Of a stretch of 64,000 nt of DNA, positions 39,527 to 48,121 are shown one piece after another. How positions within the stretch are numbered: position 1 is the first letter of the stretch; the number at the start of each line of letters is the position of its first letter. The position numbers were made by a program, and so were the translations under genes. Source of the DNA: Qipengyuania intermedia (GTDB lineage Bacteria > Pseudomonadota > Alphaproteobacteria > Sphingomonadales > Sphingomonadaceae); contig NZ_JAIGNS010000002.1 of assembly GCF_019711615.1 (NCBI RefSeq), positions 297,501-361,500 of the forward strand. The letters run 5' to 3'. The notes beneath the pieces were generated by a model. The model saw only the letters and a program-made list of their open reading frames with translations, did no database searches and was not told the DNA's origin.

Positions 39527-40152
39527 GTGGCGGACATGAGGTCGATGTCGGGTCGCCTGAAAAGCGCAAGACCCTGTGGGTTGTCCTGTGGCTTAACGTG
39601 GCCATCGCGATCGGCTTTTTCGCGGTCGGGTATTTTGCCGATTCTAATGCGCTGTTGGCGAACGGCCTCGATAATTCATCCGATGCCATCGTTTATGCGC
39701 TCAGCCTGCTCGCGCTGACCCGCTCACGGACCTGGAAACGCGGGGCCGCACGTTTTTCCGGCATCATGCTGCTGATCTTCTCTGCTGGGGTTATCTTCGA
39801 TGCTTACCGACGGTTTGTGGAAGGGTCCGATCCGGGCGGGATATTGATGATGGCGATGGCGTTCATCGCGGGGATGGTCAATCTCTATTGCCTGCGCCTG
39901 CTGCAGAAGATGGAGAACAAGGACGTCAATATGCGGGCGGCGACCACCTTCAGCTTCAACGACTTTATCTCTAATGGCGGGATCATTATCGCCGGCATCA
40001 TTGTGATGCTGACCGGAACCAACTGGCCCGACCTCGTTGTGGGCATCGCGGTAGCTTGCATCGCTCTCTATGGCGGCATCGAGATTCTGCGCGACGCTCA
40101 CATGGATAGCCACGACGATGCGGGAACCAAACACGGCGAGAAGAGGAATTGA
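39523..40152 (+). CDS. short CDF-like cation transporter without cytoplasmic domain
   Basis: 209 residues with five to six membrane helices. The CDF-type features are a DNSSD helix II motif (ANGLDNSSDAIVYA) and FNDF in helix V (TTFSFNDFISNG). The usual cytoplasmic C-terminal domain is missing; the protein ends with a His/Asp-rich tail DAHMDSHDDAGTKHGEK. It is similar in size to the CDF-like protein at 44391. The in-frame sequence after its stop codon continues into a CzcD fragment. Confidence 0.75.
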   Translation: MSGGHEVDVGSPEKRKTLWVVLWLNVAIAIGFFAVGYFADSNALLANGLDNSSDAIVYALSLLALTRSRTWKRGAARFSGIMLLIFSAGVIFDAYRRFVEGSDPGGILMMAMAFIAGMVNLYCLRLLQKMENKDVNMRAATTFSFNDFISNGGIIIAGIIVMLTGTNWPDLVVGIAVACIALYGGIEILRDAHMDSHDDAGTKHGEKRN

Positions 40153-40656
40153 CCCTATTCGATCTTCCTGCACAATGTGTCCGATGCGCTGGCTTCGGCC
40201 GGTGTGATCGTGGCTGGCGTGCTCATTCTGCGATACGAACTTTATATCGCCGATCTGACCATCACGGTGGTCATTGGTGACTTTGTGATCTGGCAGGGCG
40301 TTACTTTGTTGCCTCGCACGGTGCGTCTCTTGATGGGCGCGGTGCCGGACGAAAGCGAGTTCGATCGCATTGTGAGCGACCTGCGTGACGCAGAAGGCGT
40401 GGCCGACGTCCATCACGTCCAAGTCTGGAGCATCAGCGAGCATTATCGCGCGCTTGAGGCGCATGTCGTTCCTGCCGAATCTTCGTTGCAGGCTTTCGAG
40501 GATGTGAAGGCGCGGGCTCGCGGTATGCTCGAGACGCGGCACGCCATCACCCATGCAACGTTCGAAGCCTGCCTCGCTGCCAACTGTGATCCGGTTATGG
40601 TCCCGGGCCATCAGGTCGAAAAGAACCAATGCCAAGACCATGATCACGACCATTGA
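40153..40656 (+). pseudogene. N-terminally truncated CzcD-like CDF fragment
   Basis: Directly after the stop of the preceding gene and in the same frame, codons read FLHNVSDALASAGVIVAG. That is helix V of a CDF exporter with the HxxxD metal motif. Helix VI, a cytoplasmic domain and a His-rich end (CQDHDHDH) follow. Helices I-IV are missing. It may be expressed from an internal GTG at 40177, but a functional exporter is unlikely without its N-terminal helices. Confidence 0.75.
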
Positions 40657-40747
40657 CAAGCGCGGCGATCAGGTCGGCCGCTGCAAGCAAGCAGTTTGGT
40701 AGCGCACGGCATGAACCGCCCTGCAACTCGTAAATGAGGACCGACGA

Positions 40748-42388
40748 ATGAAAGCTTCCGATCTTATGGTCGCCGCGCTCGAGGCAGAGGGTGTCGAGTA
40801 TGTTTTCGCCGTTCCAGGCGAAGAGAACCTGGATCTTCTGGAATCGCTGCGAACTTCCACCATCACGCTGGTTCTGGCCCGTCACGAACAGGGCGCTGGC
40901 TTCATGGCGGCAACTTATGGCCGCCTGACCGGCAAGGCAGGTGTGTGCCTGGCAACACTCGGGCCAGGTGCCACGAACCTGACCACACCGGCGGCCTATG
41001 CCGCGCTCGGAGCCTTCCCGCTCGTGATCATTACCGGGCAGAAACCGATCAAGACCTCGAAACAGGCCCAGTTCCAGATTGTCGACGTCGTTTCCCTGTT
41101 CACCCCGCTGTGCAAGGCATCGACCCAGATTGTGAACGGCAACCGCATCCCGTCGCTCGTTCGCGAGGGATTTCGCCTGGCGCAGGAAGAAAGGCCGGGC
41201 GCTGTGCTGCTCGAGCTGCCCGAAGACATTGCTGAAGAGCAAACGGTCGAACCTGTCATACCGCCGCATGACAGGCGCTATGCCGTAGCGGGTGACGCCG
41301 CTCTAGATGAGGCAGCGAGACGTATCCTCGCTGCACAGAGACCTCTGCTACTGATCGGAGCCGGAGCGAACCGCCGCCGCGCTTCGAAGGCGTTGCGCAA
41401 ATTCGTATCCGATACGGGCTTTCCCTTCTTTGACACCCAGATGGGCAAAGGCGTGGTCGATGAAGATAGCGAGCTCTATCTGGGCACCGCGGCGCTATCG
41501 TCGGGCGATTATGTTCACTGCGCAATCGAAAAGGCCGATCTGATCGTCAATATCGGTCACGACGTGGTGGAGAAGCCGCCCTTCTTCATGGAGCCGGGCG
41601 GGCAGACCGTCATCCATATCAATTACAAGGCAGCCGAAGTCGATCAGGTCTACTTCCCGCAGCTCGAGGTCATCGGCGACATCGCCGGATCGGTCGAGCG
41701 GCTGGGAAACCGTCTGGATGGCAAGCTGCAGTGCGATCGCAGCTATTACACTGTGCTGCACCACGAGATTGCTTCGCACATTTCCGAGACCAGCGATGAC
41801 GAACGTTTTCCGATGGTCCCCCAGCGCGTGGTTGCCGACGTACGCAGCGTAATGGCGCGCGATGATATCGTTGCGCTCGACAACGGTGTCTACAAGATCT
41901 GGTTCGCCAGAAACTACATTGCGAATGAACCGGGTACCATCCTTCTCGACAATGCATTGGCGACGATGGGCGCAGGCCTTCCATCGGCCATGATGGCGGC
42001 GATGCTGTCGCCGGGGCGCAGAGTGCTCGCGGTATGCGGCGATGGCGGGTTCATGATGAACTCGCAGGAACTGGAAACGGCCGTCAGGCTGGGCCTGAAC
42101 CTCGTCGTACTCGTCCTGAACGATGCAGCATACGGCATGATCCGCTGGAAGCAGGACCAGCTCGGCTTTCCGGACTACGGCCTAACCTTTTCCAATCCCG
42201 ACTTCGTCACCTACGCACAAAGCTATGGAGCGACCGGTCACCGGGTCGAGCGGAGCGCAGATCTTGTGGCGGTCCTGAACGCCGCATTCGAGGCGGGCGG
42301 CGTGCACCTTGTCGATCTGCCCGTCGACTACTCCGAAAACAAGAAGGTGCTGATCGACGAACTCGGCGCAAAGGTGTGCGAGCTATGA
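40748..42388 (+). CDS. ThDP-dependent acetolactate-synthase-like enzyme
   Basis: 546 residues. It has a glutamate-containing RHEQGAGFMAATYGRLTGK segment (about residues 43-62), GPGATN, and the ThDP-binding GDGGF...N-D motif near residues 435-465 (CGDGGFMMNSQE, LNDAAYG). The best family match is catabolic acetolactate synthase/AlsS-like ThDP enzymes. No regulatory subunit gene is adjacent. The gene is coupled by a four-base overlap with an aldehyde dehydrogenase. The reaction and link to metals are unknown. Confidence 0.85.
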   Translation: MKASDLMVAALEAEGVEYVFAVPGEENLDLLESLRTSTITLVLARHEQGAGFMAATYGRLTGKAGVCLATLGPGATNLTTPAAYAALGAFPLVIITGQKPIKTSKQAQFQIVDVVSLFTPLCKASTQIVNGNRIPSLVREGFRLAQEERPGAVLLELPEDIAEEQTVEPVIPPHDRRYAVAGDAALDEAARRILAAQRPLLLIGAGANRRRASKALRKFVSDTGFPFFDTQMGKGVVDEDSELYLGTAALSSGDYVHCAIEKADLIVNIGHDVVEKPPFFMEPGGQTVIHINYKAAEVDQVYFPQLEVIGDIAGSVERLGNRLDGKLQCDRSYYTVLHHEIASHISETSDDERFPMVPQRVVADVRSVMARDDIVALDNGVYKIWFARNYIANEPGTILLDNALATMGAGLPSAMMAAMLSPGRRVLAVCGDGGFMMNSQELETAVRLGLNLVVLVLNDAAYGMIRWKQDQLGFPDYGLTFSNPDFVTYAQSYGATGHRVERSADLVAVLNAAFEAGGVHLVDLPVDYSENKKVLIDELGAKVCEL

Positions 42389-43779
42389 AGACGATCGTTC
42401 ACAATCCGTTCGACCGCGAGCCGGTTGCAGAAGTGCCGCTTGTCGACTGGCCTCAAATCGATGAATGGCTGAGTGAAGCGCAGTTGCTCCACCGCGACCG
42501 CCATGGCTGGCTTGCCGTGCACGAGCGTGTCGCCATCCTCCGGCGGGCTGCGGATATCATGCGCGAACGAGCCGAGGATCTGGCTCTCCAGATCGTCAGG
42601 GAGGGCGGCAAACCGCTGGTCGATGCGCGCGTGGAAGCCGGTCGCGCGATCAACAGCGTCGACTTATGCGTTCAGGCGCTCAGCGATGGCGGCGGTCACG
42701 AGATCCCCATGGACCTGACAGAAGCGGGTGCGGGAAGGACGGCATATACCTTCCGCGAGCCGATCGGTCCTGTCGTGGCGATCTCGGCATTCAATCACCC
42801 GCTCAACCTGATCGTCCATCAGGTTGGACCGGCGGTAGCAGCCGGGTGCCCCGTTCTCATCAAGCCTGCGCTGGAAACGCCTCTGTCATGCCAGAGCTTC
42901 GTGAGCATTCTTCATGAAGCCGGCCTGCCCGAGGCCTGGTGCCGGTTCGCACCTTGCGGCAACGATATTGCCGAAAGAATGGTAACCGATCCGCGCACGG
43001 CGTTCTTCTCATTCATCGGTTCTGCGAAGATCGGCTGGATGCTTCGCTCGAAGCTGGCGCCGGGAACCCGCATTGCTCTCGAGCACGGCGGCGCGGCGCC
43101 GGTAATCGTGGACAGCGGCGTGGAGCGCGCAGCAGTGATCGCCTCGTTGCTCAAAGGCGGGTTCTATCATTCGGGTCAGGTCTGCGTTTCCGTGCAGCGC
43201 GTATTCGTCCCTGCTGCAGAATTGAAAGACTTCGCCAATGACCTAGGGCGAGCTGCCGAAAAGCTGGTCGTGGGCGATCCCGCCGATGCCGAAACCCAAT
43301 GCGGACCCCTGATCCGAACGGAGGAAGTCGACCGCGTCGAACGCTGGGTCGATGAAGCCATTGCAGCAGGCGGCACCCTGGTCTGCGGGGGAAGCCGACT
43401 GGGTGACACTCTTTTCTCCCCGACCGTCATTGTCGATCCTCCCGAAAGTGCCAAGGTATCCCAGGAAGAAATCTTCGGCCCCGTGATCTGCGTGTATGGC
43501 TATGACGATATCGACCTGGCTATCGAGCAGGCCAATGCCCTGCCTTACGCCTTTCAGGCCGCTGTATTCAGCGATCGGCTGTCAATCGCCAATCATTGCA
43601 TACAGTCTCTGGCGGGATCGGCTGTGATGGTGAACGACCATACGGCATTCCGCGTGGACTGGATGCCTTTTGCAGGGCTGCGCCGCTCCGGGCTTGGCGT
43701 CGGCGGGATCCCCTACACTATGGCGGATATGAGCATTGAAAAAATGGCCGTCTGGAACTGGCCTGCGGCGGCATCATAG
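42385..43779 (+). CDS. aldehyde dehydrogenase
   Basis: 464 residues from ATG at 42385; a longer open frame starting at 42034 overlaps the previous gene and is rejected. Features include the cofactor-binding FNHPLN region, active-site Glu233 in LEHGG and nucleophile Cys267 in SGQVCV. It has NAD(P)-dependent ALDH architecture, relatively short, close to lactaldehyde/phosphonoacetaldehyde-type enzymes. It is coupled with the ThDP enzyme, suggesting conversion of an aldehyde produced or consumed by it. Confidence 0.88.
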   Translation: MKTIVHNPFDREPVAEVPLVDWPQIDEWLSEAQLLHRDRHGWLAVHERVAILRRAADIMRERAEDLALQIVREGGKPLVDARVEAGRAINSVDLCVQALSDGGGHEIPMDLTEAGAGRTAYTFREPIGPVVAISAFNHPLNLIVHQVGPAVAAGCPVLIKPALETPLSCQSFVSILHEAGLPEAWCRFAPCGNDIAERMVTDPRTAFFSFIGSAKIGWMLRSKLAPGTRIALEHGGAAPVIVDSGVERAAVIASLLKGGFYHSGQVCVSVQRVFVPAAELKDFANDLGRAAEKLVVGDPADAETQCGPLIRTEEVDRVERWVDEAIAAGGTLVCGGSRLGDTLFSPTVIVDPPESAKVSQEEIFGPVICVYGYDDIDLAIEQANALPYAFQAAVFSDRLSIANHCIQSLAGSAVMVNDHTAFRVDWMPFAGLRRSGLGVGGIPYTMADMSIEKMAVWNWPAAAS

Positions 43780-43916
43780 CCCGTTCGACAGACCCGGGAT
43801 GGCGACACGGGCAGCTTCGCACTCGTCGGCCTTTCCCGAAGTTAAGTCTCTTATGGGCGGCCGACAAAAGCCGTGCATTGGCGAGCCTGACCGAACTGGC
43901 GCACGAGGCGCGGACA

Positions 43917-44315
43917 TCAAGGCTCGGCGGTACCCGCAAGTGCATCGATGATGCGGCAATCGCCTACAGTGTCTTGCTCGCAGGCAGCGATCATACGCCC
44001 AAGTTCCGTCCGCAACGCCTCCAGGCTCGCGATCTTGCGCTCGACCTCGCCGAGATGGCTTCTGGCCAGAGCGTCGATGCCCGCGCAGGACCGGTCGGCA
44101 TCATCGGAGAGATCGAGCAATTCCCTGATGCGTGCCATGGAGAAGCCGAGATCACGCGCGCGCCGTATGAAGTTAAGGCGCGCTTCCTCTGCTGGTCCAT
44201 AATCGCGATAATTGGCCCGCGTGCGTGGAGGGGCAGCGAGGATACCCTCACGCTCGTAGAAGCGGATTGTTTCGGATTTGACGCCGGTTATCCGGGCAAG
44301 TTGACCAATTCTCAT
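43917..44315 (-). CDS. MerR-family metal regulator (CadR/ZntR-like)
   Basis: 132 residues. It has an N-terminal MerR HTH (MRIGQLARITGVKSETIRFYEREGIL), then the dimerisation helix GEVERKIASLEALRTELGRM and a C-terminal metal loop with ACEQDTVGDCRI. The Cys spacing suits CadR/PbrR/ZntR types. It is divergent from a CDF-like gene, with an operator palindrome between them. It probably activates that gene in the presence of Cd, Zn or Pb; the metal is inferred. Confidence 0.9.
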   Translation of the reverse strand: MRIGQLARITGVKSETIRFYEREGILAAPPRTRANYRDYGPAEEARLNFIRRARDLGFSMARIRELLDLSDDADRSCAGIDALARSHLGEVERKIASLEALRTELGRMIAACEQDTVGDCRIIDALAGTAEP

Positions 44316-44333
44316 GACAAAGGCTCCTGCCGC

Positions 44334-44364
44334 TTGACCTTGTAGTTACTACAAGGTGCATAGG
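44334..44364 (+). promoter_or_regulatory. MerR-type operator/promoter for the CDF gene
   Basis: A -35 TTGACC (44334-44339) and a -10-like CATAGG (44359-44364) are separated by 19 bp, the long spacing typical of MerR-controlled promoters. Between them lies the perfect palindrome ACCTTGTAG-TTA-CTACAAGGT (44337-44357), the expected MerR-family binding site. Confidence 0.85.
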
Positions 44365-44390
44365 GCGGATCGACGCAAGGAGTCGAGTAA

Positions 44391-45008
44391 ATGGGAAAGA
44401 CCTGCTGCGGCCCCGATGAGGCCGGTGCAAACAACAACGATCCGACATGGCGGCGCATTCTGTGGATCGCACTGGGCCTTAATGCAATCATGTTCGGCGT
44501 GGAGATCGTGGCAGGCATTGCTGCGGATTCGCGCGCCTTGCAGGCCGACGCGCTCGACTTTCTCGGTGATGCGGCAAACTATGCTATCAGTCTCGGTGTA
44601 GCGGGGATGGCGCTCGTCTGGCGCGCGCGTGCGGCTCTCGTAAAGGCGGCGACCATGCTGGCTTTCGGCCTGTGGGTGCTCGGCTCGGCCATCTGGGGTT
44701 TCTTTGTCGGGGCGTCGCCCGACCCGGGAACGATGGGCGCCATCGGTTCTCTTGCTCTGGCGGTAAATCTCGCCGTCGCCGCGATGCTGTTCCGGTATCG
44801 CTCGGGCGATGCGAACATGCGCTCGGTGTGGATCTGTTCGCGCAACGACGCGATCGGTAATATCGCCGTGCTGGCGGCAGCGATTGGCGTTTTCGGCACC
44901 GGCCGTGCGTGGCCCGATCTGGTTGTGGCGAGCATCATGGCAGGACTGGCGGTGTGGGGAAGTGCCGAAGTCTCCAAACAGGCCCGTGGCGAACTGCGCT
45001 CTACCTAA
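44391..45008 (+). CDS. CDF-like cation transporter under MerR control
   Basis: 205 residues with a Cys-rich N-terminus (MGKTCCGPDEAG), then five to six membrane helices. It contains ADALDFLGDAANYAIS (HxxxD-like helix II, Asp-rich) and CSRNDAIGN (helix V). It lacks the cytoplasmic C-terminal domain. Its own MerR operator is 27 bp upstream. The two Cys near the N-terminus could bind the metal. It is a probable Cd/Zn exporter of a short CDF type. Confidence 0.8.
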   Translation: MGKTCCGPDEAGANNNDPTWRRILWIALGLNAIMFGVEIVAGIAADSRALQADALDFLGDAANYAISLGVAGMALVWRARAALVKAATMLAFGLWVLGSAIWGFFVGASPDPGTMGAIGSLALAVNLAVAAMLFRYRSGDANMRSVWICSRNDAIGNIAVLAAAIGVFGTGRAWPDLVVASIMAGLAVWGSAEVSKQARGELRST

Positions 45009-45069
45009 ACTCCAGAATATCCCCGCGATCGGGGGTTGGAGGAAATACATTTCCGTCTACACCCTGCTA

Positions 45070-45086
45070 TTGCGAATTAATTGCAA
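45070..45086. promoter_or_regulatory. candidate Fur-type box upstream of the iron permease
   Basis: TTGCGAATTAATTGCAA is a near-palindrome resembling the alphaproteobacterial Fur box TGCAAATTAATTTGCA. It lies 18 bp before the FTR1 start. Iron control of this gene would fit its product. The box is imperfect. Confidence 0.4.
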
Positions 45087-45104
45087 CAGATATAGAGACC
45101 CCTC

Positions 45105-47057
45105 ATGCATCGCATCGTCTCCGCCACCGTCCATCCGGCACTGCGGCTCATTCTGCTGGCGCTTGCGCTGTGTCTGTCCGTCACCGCGAACGCGGAAGAA
45201 CCCGACGTGCGAACCACCTGGCGTCTGCTCGATTATATCGCGGTCGACTACGCCTCCGCCGTTTCCGAGGGACGTGTTGCCGACGAATTCGAATATCGCG
45301 AAATGGTGGAGTTTTCCGATGTCGTGGCGCGGCAGATCGCTGCATTGCCGGATACTAAAGACAATCAAGCACTCATCCGCCGATCGGACCAGCTGCGAGC
45401 TCTGATCGCCAATAAGGAACCCGCCGAGCGAGTTGGGCGCTTAGCGCGCGCGCTGGCAGCCTCGTTGCTGACAGCCTACCCGGTTCCGCTTGCCCCTTCG
45501 CAAGCGCCCGACCTTGACCGCGCCCGCACTCTCTTCGCGCAGAACTGCGCCTCGTGTCACGGCGCCGCCGGAAGTGCGCCACCGGCCGCAATGCAGGCAC
45601 TTGATCCCCCGCCGATCGACTTCACCGATATCGACCGGGCGCGGCAGCGCAGTGCGTTCGGGCTTTACCAGGTCATCACGCAAGGGCTGGAAGGAACGTC
45701 CATGGCCAGCTTCGCATCGCTGTCCGACGAAGATCGCTGGGCGCTTGCATTCCATGCCGGCAGCATTGCTTTTGAAGATGTGGCCAAGGGCGAGCGTATT
45801 TGGCGGGAAGATGATGGCATACGCCAGCTTGTCCCCGATCTCGAGACGCTCGCCGCGCTCACACCGGAAAGTCTGGCCGAGCAGATCGGCGAGGACCGTG
45901 CGCTCGCCGTCATGGCCTATCTTCGCGCCAATCCCGATGCGGTGGGACAGGCAAATGACGCAGGTTCGCTCGCCTTCGTTCGCGATACGCTCGATCGCAG
46001 CCTGTCAGCTTATCGGGCTGGCAACCGAGAGGAAGCGCGGCAGCTTGCCCTGTCTGCCTATCTCGACGGGTTTGAACCCCTGGAGGCCCTCCTGGCAACG
46101 CGCGATGGCGGTTTGATGCGGGAGGTAGAACAGGCGCTCGGGCAATTCCGGGCCGGAATAGAGTCCGGTGCGAATCCATCCGAACTACAGCAACTAAGGG
46201 CTCGCATCGATAGTCTGCTGGCAAGAGCCGAGGAAGCGTTGGCTCCTGAGGCGGCCAGCGAAATCTCGACCTTTCTCGGGGCGTTCACCATTCTCCTGCG
46301 CGAGGGGATCGAAGCAATTCTGGTTGTGATCGCCATGATCGCCTTTGTGAAAAAGTCGCAGCGCTCCGAGGTATTGCCCTATATCCATGGTGGGTGGATC
46401 GCTGCTCTTTTCGCAGGTGTCGCCACCTGGGTCGTAGCAACCTACTTCGTAAGCATCAGCGGGGCGAGCCGCGAGATGACCGAAGGGATCGGCGCGCTGC
46501 TTGCGGCTGTCATTCTCGTATCGGTCGGGATCTGGATGCACGGCAAATCCCAGGCCGAGGAGTGGCGGCGCTATATCCAGGAAAAAATGGGCAAGGCGCT
46601 TTCGCGCGGATCGGCATGGTTTCTCTTTGGTCTTGCATTCGTGGTCGTCTACCGGGAAGCGTTCGAGACTATTCTGTTCTACGCTGCCCTGTGGAACCCG
46701 CAGAGCAGCGGCATCATATTGGCAGGTGCCTTGTCCGCAGTCGCGCTGCTAGCGTTCATCGCATGGGTTATGCTGCGCTACAGCCGCAAACTGCCGATCA
46801 CCCAGTTCTTCCGCTATAGTGCTATCCTGATTGCGATCCTTGCGGTCATTCTCGCGGGCAAGGGCGTGGGCGCTTTCCAGGAGGCCGGAGTTCTTTCCGC
46901 CACTTTCATTGCCGGCTTGCCGCGCCTCGCCGAACTCGGCTTCTTCCCGACTGTCGAGACGATCGGCGCGCAATTGCTCACGCTGCTCGCTCTGATTGCC
47001 GGATTTCGGATAAGTCGATCACCATCGGGACCGCAGCCGGCAGCTGTCGAGGGATAG
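45105..47057 (+). CDS. FTR1-family iron permease with N-terminal cytochrome c domain
   Basis: 650 residues. The signal peptide is followed by a periplasmic domain with one c-type heme motif CASCH (about residue 150). A seven-helix FTR1 permease (about 390-650) has the two REx-x-E metal motifs, REGIEAIL and YREAFETIL. It is a cytochrome c/FTR1 fusion of the kind proposed for ferrous-iron import with electron transfer, replacing a separate oxidase. It runs convergent to the minus-strand copper region with 17 bp between. Confidence 0.9.
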   Translation: MHRIVSATVHPALRLILLALALCLSVTANAEEPDVRTTWRLLDYIAVDYASAVSEGRVADEFEYREMVEFSDVVARQIAALPDTKDNQALIRRSDQLRALIANKEPAERVGRLARALAASLLTAYPVPLAPSQAPDLDRARTLFAQNCASCHGAAGSAPPAAMQALDPPPIDFTDIDRARQRSAFGLYQVITQGLEGTSMASFASLSDEDRWALAFHAGSIAFEDVAKGERIWREDDGIRQLVPDLETLAALTPESLAEQIGEDRALAVMAYLRANPDAVGQANDAGSLAFVRDTLDRSLSAYRAGNREEARQLALSAYLDGFEPLEALLATRDGGLMREVEQALGQFRAGIESGANPSELQQLRARIDSLLARAEEALAPEAASEISTFLGAFTILLREGIEAILVVIAMIAFVKKSQRSEVLPYIHGGWIAALFAGVATWVVATYFVSISGASREMTEGIGALLAAVILVSVGIWMHGKSQAEEWRRYIQEKMGKALSRGSAWFLFGLAFVVVYREAFETILFYAALWNPQSSGIILAGALSAVALLAFIAWVMLRYSRKLPITQFFRYSAILIAILAVILAGKGVGAFQEAGVLSATFIAGLPRLAELGFFPTVETIGAQLLTLLALIAGFRISRSPSGPQPAAVEG

Positions 47058-47074
47058 GTGATCCCGGTTTGCGA

Positions 47075-47575
47075 TCAGCGGGGTCCGGTGCCGAGACGGC
47101 GCGCGAGCCACAAGGAGGCTGTGGGAACCGCGACCCACATCGCGATCGGTATGAGACCGATTTTGGTTCCGGGCACAAGCGGCATGATTGCACTATAGGA
47201 CCACCCCCAGTCGGCACCGACAGCCAGCACTTCGACCATGGCAGTAATGGCCAGGCCGATTCCCAGGAACACGACAAAACGCGAGATCGGCCAGTCTACG
47301 AGCCACGGCGTTTTACCACTGCCGACAGAGGCGCCGAGATAAGCGGCCACCATGATCCCGGCATCGCCGAACGAGGCCAGGCCGCAGCGACGTGCTGCCT
47401 CGGCAGGCGACAGACCTCCCGACTGGTAGAAAGGAAGCTGGAGCATCTCCCAGGCGAAAGCGATGAGAATTCCGAATATCGCGATCCAGAGGGCTGGATG
47501 AGCACCGCGCCATTCGCGCGATTTCTCAGAGATTGGGTTTTGATCCTGCATCGTCTTATCCGTTACTCGCGCCAT
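47075..47575 (-). CDS. four-helix membrane protein beside a Cu-ATPase (copy B)
   Basis: 166 residues from ATG at 47575, 20 bp after the CopA stop; a later ATG at 47551 is an alternative. Four hydrophobic segments with FAWEMLQLPFY after the first, a conserved Cys and Asp (ARRCGLASFGDAG), and a GADWGW-like motif before the last. It is homologous to copy A (30595-31098). Its constant position next to copA-type genes suggests it supports copper export, but the mechanism is unknown. Confidence 0.78.
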   Translation of the reverse strand: MARVTDKTMQDQNPISEKSREWRGAHPALWIAIFGILIAFAWEMLQLPFYQSGGLSPAEAARRCGLASFGDAGIMVAAYLGASVGSGKTPWLVDWPISRFVVFLGIGLAITAMVEVLAVGADWGWSYSAIMPLVPGTKIGLIPIAMWVAVPTASLWLARRLGTGPR

Positions 47576-48121
47576 CTCCGTCCCGCCCTCACCGCTCAGG
47601 TATCGAATTTGGGAAGAGCGAGGCCGCGCAGGCGCAGGGCGTTGCCGATCACCGATACCGAAGACAGGCTCATCGCTGCGGCCGCGATCATCGGGTTCAA
47701 AAGCAACCCGGTCCATGGATAGAGGACACCTGCAGCGACCGGAATTCCGAGCGCATTATACGCAAAGGCAAAGAACAGGTTCTGCCTGATGTTGCGCATA
47801 GTGGCCCGAGACAGGACGAGCGCCTGAACAACGCCGACGAGGTCGCCGCGCACCAATGTCACGCCCGCGCTTTCGATCGCGACATCGGTACCCGTTCCCA
47901 TCGCGATGCCGACATGCGAAGCGGCAAGCGCGGGTGCGTCGTTTATGCCGTCGCCGGCCATAGCGACCCGGCGACCCTCGCTCTTCAACTGCTCGATCTT
48001 GCGATGTTTGTCCTCGGGCGAGACATTCGCTTCGACTTCGTCGATACCGACCTGGCTTGCTACCGCACGCGCGGTGGCTTCGCTGTCGCCGGTAAGCATC
48101 ACGATCTTGATGCCGCGCTCA
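47364..48121. repeat. 758-bp perfect direct repeat, copy B
   Basis: The second copy of the repeat at 30887-31644. It covers the start of the membrane gene and the last third of the complete Cu-ATPase gene. With copy A it flanks the dmeF-czc-CDF-ALS-FTR1 block, so recombination between the two would delete 16,477 bp or release it as a circle. Confidence 0.93.

Noticed and set aside
42034-42384. N-terminal extension of the aldehyde dehydrogenase frame
   Set aside because: It overlaps the ThDP enzyme. The ALDH fold starts at 42385 with the ATGA coupling.
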